From: Alteromonas gilva
GTDB lineage: Bacteria > Pseudomonadota > Gammaproteobacteria > Enterobacterales > Alteromonadaceae
Length of the DNA: 64,000 bases
Assembly: GCF_028595265.1 (NCBI RefSeq)
Contig: NZ_JAQQXP010000001.1
Location: 186,001 to 250,000 of the forward strand
Direction of reading: 5' to 3'
The notes beneath the pieces were generated by a model. It ran no database searches and was not told the origin of the DNA. It worked only from the letters and a program-made list of their open reading frames with translations. Shown piece by piece: positions 17,869 through 27,403 of this stretch. Within the stretch, counting starts at the first letter, position 1, and each line of letters begins with the position of its first letter. A program made the position numbers and the translations under genes.

Positions 17869-19809
17869 ATGCAAAACCGATACCGTTACCTGCTCACAAC
17901 ACTGAGCCTGATGCTTTGCTCCACCTGTACATTTGCAGAACAAGCTACCTCATGGCCTTACCCGGAAGACACGCCACAATCCCGGCCATTGTCGATTGGC
18001 CTGGCCGGCACCCAGCCGGTTGATATTAGCCGATTTTTGCTATCCCGTGGTGTCAGTCAGTCGCGTATTAACGCCCAGGGCACCCATGTTGCCTTCACCA
18101 GCAATGTCACCGGTACGCGTCAATTGTGGGTAAAATCTCTCGACGGTGGTGAAGCCACTCAAATTACGTTTGGGAACGGCATTTCCTTTTACCAATGGCA
18201 TCCTGATGGTGAGCGCTTGCTGTATAGCGCCGATAACAATGGCAACGAGCGTCCGGCGTATTATTTCATAAGCCGCGACGGCCGACAGGAACAACTTATT
18301 TTAGATCATTCCAATGCGTTCAGACGATTCGGTCAGTTTGACGCAACCGGAAATTTGTTTACTTACGCTTCTACGGAGCGTAATGGACGGGATTTCGACA
18401 TTTATCAGCATGATTTACGTAGCGGTGAGTCCAGCATGATTTATCAGGCTGAATTTGGTTTCTTTCCAGCGGCGCGGCAGCCCGGAACCGCTAATATTCT
18501 GGTGACAGAAACTCGCGGTGAAGATGCCCAGGATGTGTATATACTCAATACCGAAAGTGGCGAAATAGCGCCGTTATATCAACCGAAAGTCGCGGCCTCT
18601 TTTAGTGATTTTAACTGGAGCAAAGACGGTAAGACGCTGTACTTTTTGTCGAACCTGGACCGTGAAATGACTGCTGTGCATCAATATGACACTGAGTCTC
18701 AAACCACTACCGTACTGGAAATGGGAGAAGGCCAGGACAGCCTGCACCTGTGTAACAATCAGACGCAGATGGTAATGACCGGCAATAAAAATGGCTTTAG
18801 TGTGCTGCAGATTGCAACGTTGGCAAACAAAAAGTTCACTTATACTGCCTTACCCGGTGACCCTGGAGTGCTGTCGGTAAGTTGCGCGGCAAATAAAGAT
18901 ATTATAGCGGTGCAAAAAAGCACGCCTGCCTCCCCGGGCGAAATAATGACGCTTAATGCGAAAGCTAAAAACATTGAGCCGGTGGTTAGCGCTACATTGG
19001 CCGGTATTGAACCGTCATCACTGGTGCACCCGGAGGTGATGACGTTCCCCGCTCGCGATGGCGTTACAGTGCAGGGCTTACTTTACCTGCCTGAAAATAC
19101 CCGGACAGCAGTGCCGCTGGTTGTTGATGTGCATGGCGGACCGACTGCGCAGGCCAGACCATCCTGGCAGCCACTGACTCAGTACCTGGTGGGTAAAGGC
19201 ATCGCGGTGCTGGATATTAACGTGCGTGGCTCCACTGGCTTTGGTAAAACCTACGCTAGGTTAGACAATCAGGAAAAACGTCTCGACAGTGTGCGCGATC
19301 TGGTGGATGCACTCGTGTACCTCGAGGATGATCCGCGCATAGATACCAACAATGCGGCTGTCATGGGCGGTTCCTACGGTGGCTATATGGTCAATGCGGT
19401 GATGGGCCTGTATCCCGACGCATTTAAGGCCGGCGCCTCTTTTGTTGGTGTGTCAGACTGGGTGCGCGCATTACAACAAGCTTCGCCGGGTTTAAAAGCC
19501 TCCGATCGTATTGAGTACGGGGATATTCGTGAGCCAAAATGGCAAGAGTTTTACGCTGAAAATTCGCCCATTAATACGGTACATAACATCACTGCGCCGA
19601 TGTTTTTTGAGCATGGTGTTAATGACCCACGCGATCCGGTGACCGAATCTGATCGCATGGTGCGCATATTGCGTGAAAAAGGCCTGGACGTTACATACCT
19701 GCGCTTTCCTGATGAGGGCCACAGTGTCAGTAAACTGGAAAATCGCGTGACCTTTTATCGCGCGTTGGCCGATTTTCTGGAGCGCCACTTAGTTAACGAT
19801 AAAAGTTAA
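17869..19809 (+). CDS. Secreted S9 family peptidase (acylaminoacyl-peptidase type)
   Basis: 646 residues: signal peptide (about 1-23, cleavage TFA-EQ), an N-terminal beta-propeller of WD/PD40-like repeats (about 60-380), and a C-terminal alpha/beta-hydrolase domain. The catalytic triad is visible: S502 in GGSYGGYM, D586 in HGVNDPRDPV and H618 in DEGHSV; the oxyanion region is VDVHGGPTAQ. It is predicted to cleave oligopeptides in the periplasm. The gene is monocistronic, with a GGAGAG ribosome-binding site before the ATG. Confidence 0.94.
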   Translation: MQNRYRYLLTTLSLMLCSTCTFAEQATSWPYPEDTPQSRPLSIGLAGTQPVDISRFLLSRGVSQSRINAQGTHVAFTSNVTGTRQLWVKSLDGGEATQITFGNGISFYQWHPDGERLLYSADNNGNERPAYYFISRDGRQEQLILDHSNAFRRFGQFDATGNLFTYASTERNGRDFDIYQHDLRSGESSMIYQAEFGFFPAARQPGTANILVTETRGEDAQDVYILNTESGEIAPLYQPKVAASFSDFNWSKDGKTLYFLSNLDREMTAVHQYDTESQTTTVLEMGEGQDSLHLCNNQTQMVMTGNKNGFSVLQIATLANKKFTYTALPGDPGVLSVSCAANKDIIAVQKSTPASPGEIMTLNAKAKNIEPVVSATLAGIEPSSLVHPEVMTFPARDGVTVQGLLYLPENTRTAVPLVVDVHGGPTAQARPSWQPLTQYLVGKGIAVLDINVRGSTGFGKTYARLDNQEKRLDSVRDLVDALVYLEDDPRIDTNNAAVMGGSYGGYMVNAVMGLYPDAFKAGASFVGVSDWVRALQQASPGLKASDRIEYGDIREPKWQEFYAENSPINTVHNITAPMFFEHGVNDPRDPVTESDRMVRILREKGLDVTYLRFPDEGHSVSKLENRVTFYRALADFLERHLVNDKS

Positions 19810-19925
19810 TTAAATAGCGGCGCAATCGCCGAAATGAGCTTGCCTGGTTGGCGGGCTGTTTCGGCTGGTTGTGGTGTCGACTATTTTTTACAGTGAGATT
19901 CGCACAATATTATCAGTACTGAATG

Positions 19926-20405
19926 TTATGGTTTTTTATAGCTAATACTCAACACATTCCAGTAGGCATTGCCGGCAGGCGTTTTTACCAACACATCGTC
20001 ACCCTCTTCTTTTTTGAGTAGCGCTCTTGCCATGGGAGAGTCGATGGAAATGTAGGTCTCTTCGTTTCGGTATATTTCGTCCGGACCTACTATTCTGAAG
20101 TGCATGTGTTCGCCTTCGTCATTATCAATTTCAACCCAGGCACCAAAAAACACTTTACCTTCTTGCTCCGGAGAATAGTGAACTACTTTCACGCTTTCTA
20201 ACCGTTTCCTGATGTATCTGACCCTCGAGTCTATTTGCCGCAATATCCGCTTATTCTCTTTGTAGTCAGCGTTTTCTGACCTGTCACCCAGGCTGGCTGC
20301 CCAGGTAACTTTCTTTGTAATTTCAGGTCTATACTCTTTCCAGAGATAATCCAGCTCACTTTTAAGCTTGGCATATCCTTCGCTGGTAATCAGGTTGGTT
20401 TTCAC
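19926..20405 (-). CDS. greB: Transcription elongation factor GreB
   Basis: 159-residue GreA/GreB-family factor that enters the secondary channel of RNA polymerase to stimulate cleavage of backtracked transcripts. The N-terminal coiled coil carries LGDRSENADYKENKRILRQID with the acidic tip residues; the C-terminal FKBP-like domain has GKVFFGAWVEIDNDEGE and IDSPMARALLKKEEGD. The motif VTWAASLGDRSENADY and overall length point to GreB rather than GreA. The start is GTG 20405, aligning with the E. coli N-terminus and preceded by AAGAGGT. Confidence 0.96.
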   Translation of the reverse strand: MKTNLITSEGYAKLKSELDYLWKEYRPEITKKVTWAASLGDRSENADYKENKRILRQIDSRVRYIRKRLESVKVVHYSPEQEGKVFFGAWVEIDNDEGEHMHFRIVGPDEIYRNEETYISIDSPMARALLKKEEGDDVLVKTPAGNAYWNVLSISYKKP

Positions 20406-20895
20406 ATGAAACCTCTTGGCGTTGATTCAGATGCAATGGTTTTTGCGCTACGCAGCATTGTATATCCTTGAATCACTTTTCGACAATTGGCAGGTTCGAT
20501 GGTTGCGTTTAATAGCGCGTTAAATCAAGTGTGTGTTGTCTTATTTTTGATAACCTTTACGAGTAATAAGAGGTGTTTTAGTCATAAATTATTATTAGCA
20601 ATTTTTTCTCACAGCATTATACTAAAGTCGTAGTTGTAGTGCGTTGGATTGCCTTACAGCTTCGGTGAAGCTATGGTTTAATGATAACTATAGAGCAGTC
20701 GCATCGAATACTCATTCATTCATTTATTTTAATGATTTCATACAATATTCGGGATCATAGGCTGGATTAAGCCCATCGTACCGCCCGGTTGTTTCTGATA
20801 TTGTGATGAAATTGCAAGTTTATATAGCGATAACGATCTCAATGCGCTGTAGTTGCACCAACAATGATGTCGTTTACAACCAAAGGATAGGTATT
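20406..20895. other. 490-bp intergenic region
   Basis: Divergent region between greB and a small membrane protein gene. I see only a minor hairpin (AGCTTC-GGT-GAAGCT at 20658-20672) and AT-rich DNA. No gene, RNA or mobile element is recognised. Confidence 0.5.
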
Positions 20896-21201
20896 ATGAA
20901 TCAAAATTTTTCATTAGAGCAACTCGATAAAGGAATAACACCGGCTAAAAGAACGGCGTCGGTATTGGAATTTGGTTTATGTGTTTCCGGCGTTATTTTA
21001 CTGCTCAGTGCTGTGTTATTTTTTGGCGTAACGGCCTTTAACGCGTTCAGTAGTGATGAAGGCACTAAAACGATGGTGTCGGTGTTGGCATGCCTGGCCT
21101 TATATCAGGCCGGCAAAATTTTGCTTCATCAGGTGAATAAAGTTAAGTTGCACCCTGAACGTCGGTTGCAAGCTGATCGTCGTCGTAGTGATGATGCCTG
21201 A
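20896..21201 (+). CDS. Small two-TM membrane protein, unknown function
   Basis: 101 residues from ATG 20896, with AAGGAT upstream; a GTG at 20803 is in frame but has no ribosome-binding site. Two hydrophobic segments (about residues 26-50 and 58-74) are followed by a strongly basic C-terminal tail (HPERRLQADRRRSDD). I do not recognise the family. The gene stands alone, followed by a terminator shared with fkpA. Confidence 0.7.
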   Translation: MNQNFSLEQLDKGITPAKRTASVLEFGLCVSGVILLLSAVLFFGVTAFNAFSSDEGTKTMVSVLACLALYQAGKILLHQVNKVKLHPERRLQADRRRSDDA

Positions 21202-21413
21202 GCTAATTACGTTATAAAGCGGTAATTTTTTAGCGCAAAATATTTGAACAAAACCTGGTCATTTTCGTGCAGTGTTTGGTGTATGTTCTATACTTATAAA
21301 GAACAAACAAAACATTGCCCGAATGAGTATTTGGGTGCATAAAATGCTGGATTGGCCAGCACGACTATGCAAAAAAGTACGGACTTACCGATAAGCATGG
21401 ATAGACGCTTAGT

Positions 21414-21443
21414 AAAAAGCCGACAATCAATTGTCGGCTTTTT
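21414..21443. terminator. Bidirectional Rho-independent terminator before fkpA 3' end
   Basis: Perfect 14-bp stem from AAAAAGCCGACAAT and its complement with a 2-nt loop; the A and T runs at its ends make it work on both strands. It serves the small membrane protein gene and fkpA, whose stop is 40 nt away. Confidence 0.92.
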
Positions 21444-21483
21444 CTATTAATGCGCTAAATAAAGCCCTTTGAAGGCAACGCTA

Positions 21484-22260
21484 TTACTCTTCAGTCTCTG
21501 CCTGCGCTTCTGGTTTTTTCACTTCTAACAGTTCCACTTCAAAAATCAGGGTGGAGTTAGGGGTAATAATGTTGCCCTTTCCGCGCTCACCATAAGCAAG
21601 TTCAGCAGGAACAAACAAGCGTGTTTTACCACCTTCTTTCATGGTTTGAACGCCTTCAGTCCAGCCTGGAATAACGCGATTCAGTGGGAACTCAATAGGT
21701 TCGCCACGCGAATAAGACGAATCAAACTCGGTACCATCGAGCAAAGTACCCTGATAATGCACTTTAACGGTATCGGTAGCAACCGGGCTTTCGCCTTCAC
21801 CCTCTGTGATAACTTCATACTGCAGGCCAGACTCAGTGGTGATAACACCTTCTTTTTTCGCGTTTTCGGCTAAGAACGCAGTGCCTTTTTCAAGGTTTTC
21901 AGCAGCCATTTTGCTGGCAAGTTCCTGTTGCTTGGCTTGCATGGCTTGTTCGCCTGCCTGGGCCAGTTGCTGGATCTCAGCACTTTCGAAAATCAATGTA
22001 TCTGCCATGCCATCTTTAAGACCCTGCATGAGCGCGTCTTTATCGAGGGTTTCATCAAATTGCTGCATCTGCTGGTCGCGATTAGCAATGAAAAGGCCCA
22101 TGCTGGCACCCATTGCATAGGCTTGCTTTTGCGCATCAGTCATTTCTTCTTTGTTGAGCGCAGGTGCTTGTGCAGTCTCTGCGGTGGTATCTTGTTGTGG
22201 CTGACAGGCAGCCAAACCAAGTGTTGCAACAATAGAAAGGGCAACGAGCGACTTTTGCAT
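21484..22260 (-). CDS. fkpA: FKBP-type peptidyl-prolyl isomerase (FkpA-like lipoprotein)
   Basis: 258 residues. An N-terminal signal with lipobox LAAC (C19) suggests a lipid-anchored form. An N-terminal dimerisation domain (about 35-140, rich in Q, A and E) is followed by the FKBP domain (about 155-250): VKVHYQGTLLDGTEFDSSYS, then GWTEGVQTMKEGGK and the AYGERG loop. It would assist folding of envelope proteins. It carries GGAGAAG before the ATG. As in E. coli it is adjacent to slyX, though here divergent from a WD40 lipoprotein-slyX unit. Confidence 0.93.
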   Translation of the reverse strand: MQKSLVALSIVATLGLAACQPQQDTTAETAQAPALNKEEMTDAQKQAYAMGASMGLFIANRDQQMQQFDETLDKDALMQGLKDGMADTLIFESAEIQQLAQAGEQAMQAKQQELASKMAAENLEKGTAFLAENAKKEGVITTESGLQYEVITEGEGESPVATDTVKVHYQGTLLDGTEFDSSYSRGEPIEFPLNRVIPGWTEGVQTMKEGGKTRLFVPAELAYGERGKGNIITPNSTLIFEVELLEVKKPEAQAETEE

Positions 22261-22470
22261 ATACTTCTCCGTTTATTGATGGGCAGCTTGCTTATCGTGC
22301 GCAACACTGCCTGTCTAATTTAAAGGTGTAACTGGATTTAAGCGATACTTTAACATGCTTAACGAAACAAACACGAGTCTCTGCCGCATAATGCCGTGAA
22401 TCGTCGGCAGAGGGACGCATATATACGTTTCGTGTTATTATCGAGCCAGTAAATGTTAATAGAACAGCCT

Positions 22471-23472
22471 ATGACAACACTACAATTCAAAATGTTCACT
22501 TATTTGTCGGTTGCGGCTCTCAACTGCGTTGCCTTAAGCGGATGTATTGTGCCGGATACCACGCCAGATAAGCAATGGCGTATTGTTGAAGAAGGTGCCT
22601 ATGCCGCCGATGTGTCAACTGATGGTAAGCTAAGCCTGGTATCAGGCATTAATAATGGTATTCACGTTTGGCGTTTTGGTGAAGACCAACCGCTATACCA
22701 ATGGAGCCATCAGGGCGACGGAAACAACCTGGTGGCGAATGTGCATATTAGCGCAGACAATAGCTATGCGGTAACCTCAGACCGCGAAGCGTTTGCAACC
22801 TGGAGTTTAACAACCGGCGAACCGGTAGGGTTCTGGCGCATTGACGAGTCGAGTATTCGCGACGTGGCAATAGCCAATGGGGGGCGTGGCGTCGTGGTTG
22901 GGCGTTCAAACGGTCAGGTCATGTTTTTTGAGCCGGGCAGTGGACGACGTCTTGAATTTTTGGGTCATCAGGAACGTATCAACAGCGTAGATGTGACACC
23001 CAACGGTAAGTATGCGCTCACGGGGGGGAACGACTATGTTGCTTACCTGTGGAGCACCGAGTCGGGACAGGTTATTCATTCCTTTACCCATCCGAGTCGC
23101 GTTACCCTGGTTGCTCTTGATGATCAGGGGCGTTATGCGTTTACCGCTGACAGTCAGCAAAAGTCGCAGATTTGGAATGTTCAGACAGGTGAGCCCATCA
23201 GCCAGTTGCAATATATCGCACGCCAAAAGATATTTACTGATGCCGTATTCTCTGCGGATGGTAAGTACTTGCTTACAGGGGCGCCATCGCGGCGAATGTA
23301 TTTATGGAATGTACAAACCGGCGAGCAGGTGGGCGAATGGAAAGTGGCACCGCGAGAAAATATGTCTCCACCATCAGCTGTTGTGTATGGTGTGGGTTTT
23401 ATTGATGAAAAGAATCTAATTTCCGTCAGCAGTAGCGGGTTAGCGGAACTGTGGAGTATGCCAGAATCATGA
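22471..23472 (+). CDS. WD40-repeat lipoprotein
   Basis: About 333 residues from ATG 22471 (ATG 22453 is also possible). The signal ends in lipobox ALSGC (C25), so the protein is lipid-anchored in the envelope. The rest is a beta-propeller of about six to seven WD40-like blades, with recurring units such as YVAYLWSTESGQVIHSF and RMYLWNVQTGEQVGEW. No enzymatic motif is seen; a scaffold role is likely. Its stop overlaps the slyX start (ATGA), so the two are translationally coupled. Confidence 0.87.
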   Translation: MTTLQFKMFTYLSVAALNCVALSGCIVPDTTPDKQWRIVEEGAYAADVSTDGKLSLVSGINNGIHVWRFGEDQPLYQWSHQGDGNNLVANVHISADNSYAVTSDREAFATWSLTTGEPVGFWRIDESSIRDVAIANGGRGVVVGRSNGQVMFFEPGSGRRLEFLGHQERINSVDVTPNGKYALTGGNDYVAYLWSTESGQVIHSFTHPSRVTLVALDDQGRYAFTADSQQKSQIWNVQTGEPISQLQYIARQKIFTDAVFSADGKYLLTGAPSRRMYLWNVQTGEQVGEWKVAPRENMSPPSAVVYGVGFIDEKNLISVSSSGLAELWSMPES

Positions 23473-23714
23473 CAACATCTAATGAGGCCTTGGCGGCGCA
23501 ATTAGTCGACGCCAATAATGCAATTGCTGAACTTGAAACTAAGTTAGCGTTTCAGGAATATACCATAGACGCGCTCAACGACGCGCTATCTAACCAGCAA
23601 ATTCAAATCGAAAAAATGCAGTATCAGTTGCGCCACGTGATTGATAAAGTGAAAGGCATGGAGCCCTCGAATATTGCTAAAATGTCAGAAGAGGTTCCGC
23701 CACCCCATTACTAA
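23469..23714 (+). CDS. slyX: SlyX family protein
   Basis: 81 residues, almost entirely coiled coil (IAELETKLAFQEYTIDALND...QQIQIEKMQYQL), ending in the typical SlyX tail EEVPPPHY. The function is unknown. The start ATG 23469 overlaps the stop of the WD40 lipoprotein gene by 4 nt. Location next to fkpA matches the enterobacterial slyX-fkpA neighbourhood. Confidence 0.93.
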   Translation: MTTSNEALAAQLVDANNAIAELETKLAFQEYTIDALNDALSNQQIQIEKMQYQLRHVIDKVKGMEPSNIAKMSEEVPPPHY

Positions 23715-23755
23715 GGCCTGTTATTTTCCCCTCAAACAAGGTTCTTTATCGCTTG

Positions 23756-24385
23756 TTATTCAGGGGCAATGTAGCGTGTGACTAACCAGCTTTGCGCTTG
23801 TTTTTTTAACAGCAATACCTGCTCACCCTGGCTGAATTGCTCATTGTTCTCCATGGGCTCAACCAGCAAATAATGGGCCTGGCCTGAACAATCGGTAAAC
23901 TTAGCTTGCGCCGGACTGCGCGGACGCGCGACACCCGAGGTAATACAGCCTACCGTACCCACTAAATGTTCTATTGGTAAGGTCGCAGTAGGTTGTTCAG
24001 GCAACCAACGGGCGATTAAACCGCCACATTGTGCGGTAATGACGACGGCAATTAGCAAAGCCAGGGCTATAACCGGCCAGGGGTTAACGTAGGTGGCTAA
24101 AAAGTGTAAAGAAAGAAAGTTTAATACCAGGCCTGTAATGCCAAAACTGGTCACTAATAGCATCAGCCATACCAAGAAAGGGAGACGGTCGAGTGCAAGC
24201 CAGGTGGCGAGGGTTCTACCTGAGGCTGTATCACTGTGACGGTCGGTGGTTGCTTGCTCAGCCACAATACTCAGCAGGCTGACGCCAAAAAGCATACCGG
24301 TTATTTCGAGGGTAAGTAAGGTAAGCACCGCGCCAAGCCCGCAGCTAAACCAAATATTAGCCTCGTTTAATAAGAGTGATAACAT
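23756..24385 (-). CDS. YqiJ-like OB-fold membrane protein
   Basis: 209 residues from ATG 24385 with AGGGA upstream (a GTG at 24391 is also in frame). Three hydrophobic segments in the N-terminal two thirds (LLNEANIWFSCGLGAVL..., FLVWLMLLVTSFGITGLVL, WPVIALALLIAVVITA) are followed by a small beta-rich OB-like domain starting near LVGTVGCITSG. This matches the YqiJ family. YqiJ is usually encoded beside the flotillin YqiK, which is absent here. The convergent neighbour is slyX. Confidence 0.78.
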   Translation of the reverse strand: MLSLLLNEANIWFSCGLGAVLTLLTLEITGMLFGVSLLSIVAEQATTDRHSDTASGRTLATWLALDRLPFLVWLMLLVTSFGITGLVLNFLSLHFLATYVNPWPVIALALLIAVVITAQCGGLIARWLPEQPTATLPIEHLVGTVGCITSGVARPRSPAQAKFTDCSGQAHYLLVEPMENNEQFSQGEQVLLLKKQAQSWLVTRYIAPE

Positions 24386-24552
24386 AACCACCGTCCCTGA
24401 TGTATGTTTACAGACAAGAAAAATTAGTGTAGCCCAGTTTCAAATTCCGGCAAAGATTTTTCGTTTTACCATTGGGGGATGTCAGCTGTTGCTATGATGG
24501 CAGGTATGGTTCACAGGTCAGGAGCTTTAAGCGGGCGCTTCGCCTGATACTA

Positions 24553-25059
24553 TTACGGCCTGATTTTGCTGGCTAAATACAATCGCCACATCGTCATGCA
24601 GTTAACGGCTAACAGCGTGGCCTCAAGCAGGGTGCCGCCAATGGAGCCGACAATAATATTATTGGTAAGCCAGCAGATCGCACCGAGTAAAAAGGCAATC
24701 CGCATTTTTATACCAGATAAACAAAACAGCGCATAGGTACCAATACAGGTGCCCAGAATGGGAAACAAATCGTACCATGCATCGGCTAACGCCAGGCCAA
24801 GTACCAGTGCTATCACAATAAAAACATAGGCGACAATGCGGGAGCGGGTTTTAATGGACAGTCCGGTACGTACAACTGCCAGTAAGGCACTCAAACAGGC
24901 CGTTACTGCGCCAAGCAGTGCAAAGTGCAGAGCATGGTTTAAGTTCATCACCACCATCATAATACGCAGGCGCTGATCGTTGCGCTGATAAAAGCACAAA
25001 ATGCCGAGTACAAAACTCAGCATGCCTACTGCCTGGGCTAAATTAAATTCTGGTAGCAA
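24553..25059 (-). CDS. ygjV: YgjV family inner membrane protein
   Basis: 168 residues with about five to six TM segments. The start is TTG 25059, needed to include NLAQAVGMLSFVLGI, which aligns with the N-terminus of E. coli YgjV; the first in-frame ATG (25023) would cut it. Conserved features include the RTGLSIKTRS loop, LFPILGTCIGTYALF and a late WLTNNIIVGSIGGTLLEA. The function is unknown. It is followed upstream on the same strand by yheV. Confidence 0.88.
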   Translation of the reverse strand: MLPEFNLAQAVGMLSFVLGILCFYQRNDQRLRIMMVVMNLNHALHFALLGAVTACLSALLAVVRTGLSIKTRSRIVAYVFIVIALVLGLALADAWYDLFPILGTCIGTYALFCLSGIKMRIAFLLGAICWLTNNIIVGSIGGTLLEATLLAVNCMTMWRLYLASKIRP

Positions 25060-25095
25060 AATTAGTGAGTACTTACTGTTAGTGGTTGGCTAAAT

Positions 25096-25302
25096 TTAAT
25101 TTGGTTTAAACACACCAATGATGTTATCGCTGCCGCGACTGGCGGTTTTTACCTCTGCCTGGGGTTGCGTGTCAGTATAGTCACACTCAACACAGGCAAG
25201 TTTTTCTACGTTGTTCTCGAAAAATAACATAATGGTGTCCATGGCCTTACATTTAGGACAGGTTGCACCGGCAATAAAGCGTTTTCGTTGGCGTTGACTC
25301 AT
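25096..25302 (-). CDS. yheV: YheV family zinc-ribbon protein
   Basis: 68 residues from ATG 25302 (an in-frame GTG at 25311 is less likely). It begins SQRQRKRFIAGATCPKC and has a four-Cys zinc ribbon, CPKC...CVEC, with the family ending IIGVFKPN. The function is unknown. It is divergent from yheS; yheV, yheS, yheT and yheU are also neighbours in E. coli. Confidence 0.93.
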   Translation of the reverse strand: MSQRQRKRFIAGATCPKCKAMDTIMLFFENNVEKLACVECDYTDTQPQAEVKTASRGSDNIIGVFKPN

Positions 25303-25487
25303 GCTACTCACACAATTAAATTAATCAAAATCTTTCGGGTAATTTTTTGACCTAAGCATAATCAACCGACAATCAGTTAATGCTAGCTCGATATTGTTAA
25401 TACGGCAGGTGAGCAAATGCAGATCGCATGCAGACCTTCTGATAAACTACCCAGCCAGGCTATGTTATCACAGGTTATCGCAGTTTT

Positions 25488-27401
25488 ATGATTCAGTTAT
25501 CCGACGTTACGTTGATGCGCGGCAGCAAAGTTTTGCTTGATGGCGCGTCGGCGCAGGTATTTCCCGGTCACAAGGTTGCCCTCATCGGCAGTAATGGCTG
25601 TGGTAAATCAACGCTGTTTGCGTTATTGCGCGGCGAACTGAGTGTGGATGCCGGTGATTGCTCGCTGCCTGCTGACTGGCGCATTGTCAGCGTGGCCCAG
25701 GAAACCCCGGCGGTCAACCGTAGCGCTATCGATTATGTTATCGACGGTGATAAGCATCTGCGCCGTTTACAGCAACAGCTGGCCGACGCCGAGCAGGCCC
25801 ATAATGGCGAGGCCATCGGCAAGTATCACGATTTGCTGGCACAGGCCGGCGCCTATGATGTTGAACCCAGAGCGGCGACGATTTTAGCCGGCTTGGGGTT
25901 TACCAATGAGCAACTCACCGCGCCGGTAACGGACTTTTCCGGTGGCTGGCGCATGCGTTTAAACCTGGCGCAGGCGCTGCTTTGCCCGTCAGATCTGCTG
26001 TTGCTTGATGAGCCCACCAACCACCTCGATTTAGATGCGGTAATTTGGCTGGAGCGCTGGTTGCAACGCTATCAGGGCACACTGCTGTTAATTTCTCACG
26101 ATAAAGCGTTTATCGACAGTTGTGTGGCACAGATTATCAGCGTCGAACAACAAAAGCTTATTGCCTATACCGGTAATTATTCGAGCTACGAGACCCAACG
26201 CGCCGAGCGATTACGTTTACAGGATATTGAATACAGTAAACAGCAAGACAAGATAGCGCATCTGGAGTCGTTTATTAATCGCTTTAAGGCCAAGGCGAGT
26301 AAGGCCAAGCAGGCGCAAAGCCGCATCAAGCAACTGGAAAAAATGGAAACACTGCTGCCTGCACACCATGCCAGTCAGTTCAGTTTTGCCTTTAAACCAC
26401 CCAGTGCGCTGCCAAATCCGTTGATACAAATGGAAAAAGTGATGCTCGGTTATGGCGAGCACATTGTTTTACAACAGGTTAAGTTAAATTTGGTACCCGG
26501 TAGTCGGATTGGTTTACTGGGCCGCAATGGACAGGGTAAGTCAACCCTGATCAAACTCCTCGCTGGCGTGCATGCGCCTAAAGCAGGGGTGTTTAACACC
26601 GCAAAAGGACTCAACGTTGGTTACTTTGCCCAGCATCAGCTCGAAACGCTTGATCCCAGCGCATCAGCCCTGTTACACCTGCAGCGACTCGACAGCAAAG
26701 CCACCGAGCAACAGCTGCGGGATTTTCTGGGCGGTTTTGGTTTTCACGGCGATGAAGCCACAGGGCCGGTAGCCCCCATGTCCGGTGGTGAGAAGGCGCG
26801 TTTGGTGCTGGCCCTTATTGTGTATCAAAAGCCTAATATGTTGTTACTCGATGAACCTACCAACCACCTCGACCTGGAAATGCGCCATGCCTTAAATATC
26901 GCCTTGCAGGGCTTTGAAGGGGCCATGGTGCTGGTCTCGCACGACCGTTATTTATTGTCGGCAGTGTGTGAAGAGTTTTACCTGGTTGATAGCGGCGACG
27001 TTGCCCCCTTTAGTGGCGATCTGGAAGATTACCGCGACTGGATTTTAGGGCAACAACAAAGCGATAAGGCATCCGCAACTGCGCCCGTCGACGACAAACC
27101 CAAGGTAGACCGCAAAGCAGAAAAACGCCGTGAAGCTGAGTTTCGCCAGTCTACCGCGCCGCTGCGCAAGCAAATACAAGAGGCTGAAAAGGCGATGGAA
27201 AAGCTTAATACTGCGCTCGCCGACGTGGAGAACGAACTCGCCAGAACCGAGCTTTACGAGGCCGATAAAAAAGCCCAGTTAATGAGCTATTTGGACAAAC
27301 AAGCAAGTCTTAAATCTCAAATAGAGATTGAGGAGATGCAGTGGCTGGAGGCACAGGAAGCGTTGGAAGAGGCTAAAACCCGCTACGCGATCACTGCCTG
27401 A
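25488..27401 (+). CDS. yheS: ABC-F family ATPase YheS
   Basis: 637-residue duplicated ATPase of the ABC-F group, with no TM segments. The first cassette has Walker A GSNGCGKST, signature FSGGWRMRL and Walker B LLLLDEPTNHLD; the second has GRNGQGKST, MSGGEKARL and LLLDEPTNHLD. Between them is the linker (about 235-320) and at the end a Lys/Glu-rich coiled coil. ABC-F proteins act on the ribosome in translation. The downstream gene starts 2 nt after its stop, forming a yheS-TIGR02444-yheT-yheU operon. Confidence 0.95.
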   Translation: MIQLSDVTLMRGSKVLLDGASAQVFPGHKVALIGSNGCGKSTLFALLRGELSVDAGDCSLPADWRIVSVAQETPAVNRSAIDYVIDGDKHLRRLQQQLADAEQAHNGEAIGKYHDLLAQAGAYDVEPRAATILAGLGFTNEQLTAPVTDFSGGWRMRLNLAQALLCPSDLLLLDEPTNHLDLDAVIWLERWLQRYQGTLLLISHDKAFIDSCVAQIISVEQQKLIAYTGNYSSYETQRAERLRLQDIEYSKQQDKIAHLESFINRFKAKASKAKQAQSRIKQLEKMETLLPAHHASQFSFAFKPPSALPNPLIQMEKVMLGYGEHIVLQQVKLNLVPGSRIGLLGRNGQGKSTLIKLLAGVHAPKAGVFNTAKGLNVGYFAQHQLETLDPSASALLHLQRLDSKATEQQLRDFLGGFGFHGDEATGPVAPMSGGEKARLVLALIVYQKPNMLLLDEPTNHLDLEMRHALNIALQGFEGAMVLVSHDRYLLSAVCEEFYLVDSGDVAPFSGDLEDYRDWILGQQQSDKASATAPVDDKPKVDRKAEKRREAEFRQSTAPLRKQIQEAEKAMEKLNTALADVENELARTELYEADKKAQLMSYLDKQASLKSQIEIEEMQWLEAQEALEEAKTRYAITA

Positions 27402-27403
27402 CA

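Noticed and set aside
21323..21394. 23-codon plus-strand frame MSIWVHKMLDWP... before the fkpA terminator
   Set aside because: No Shine-Dalgarno and no known small-protein pattern; cannot be supported from this sequence alone.
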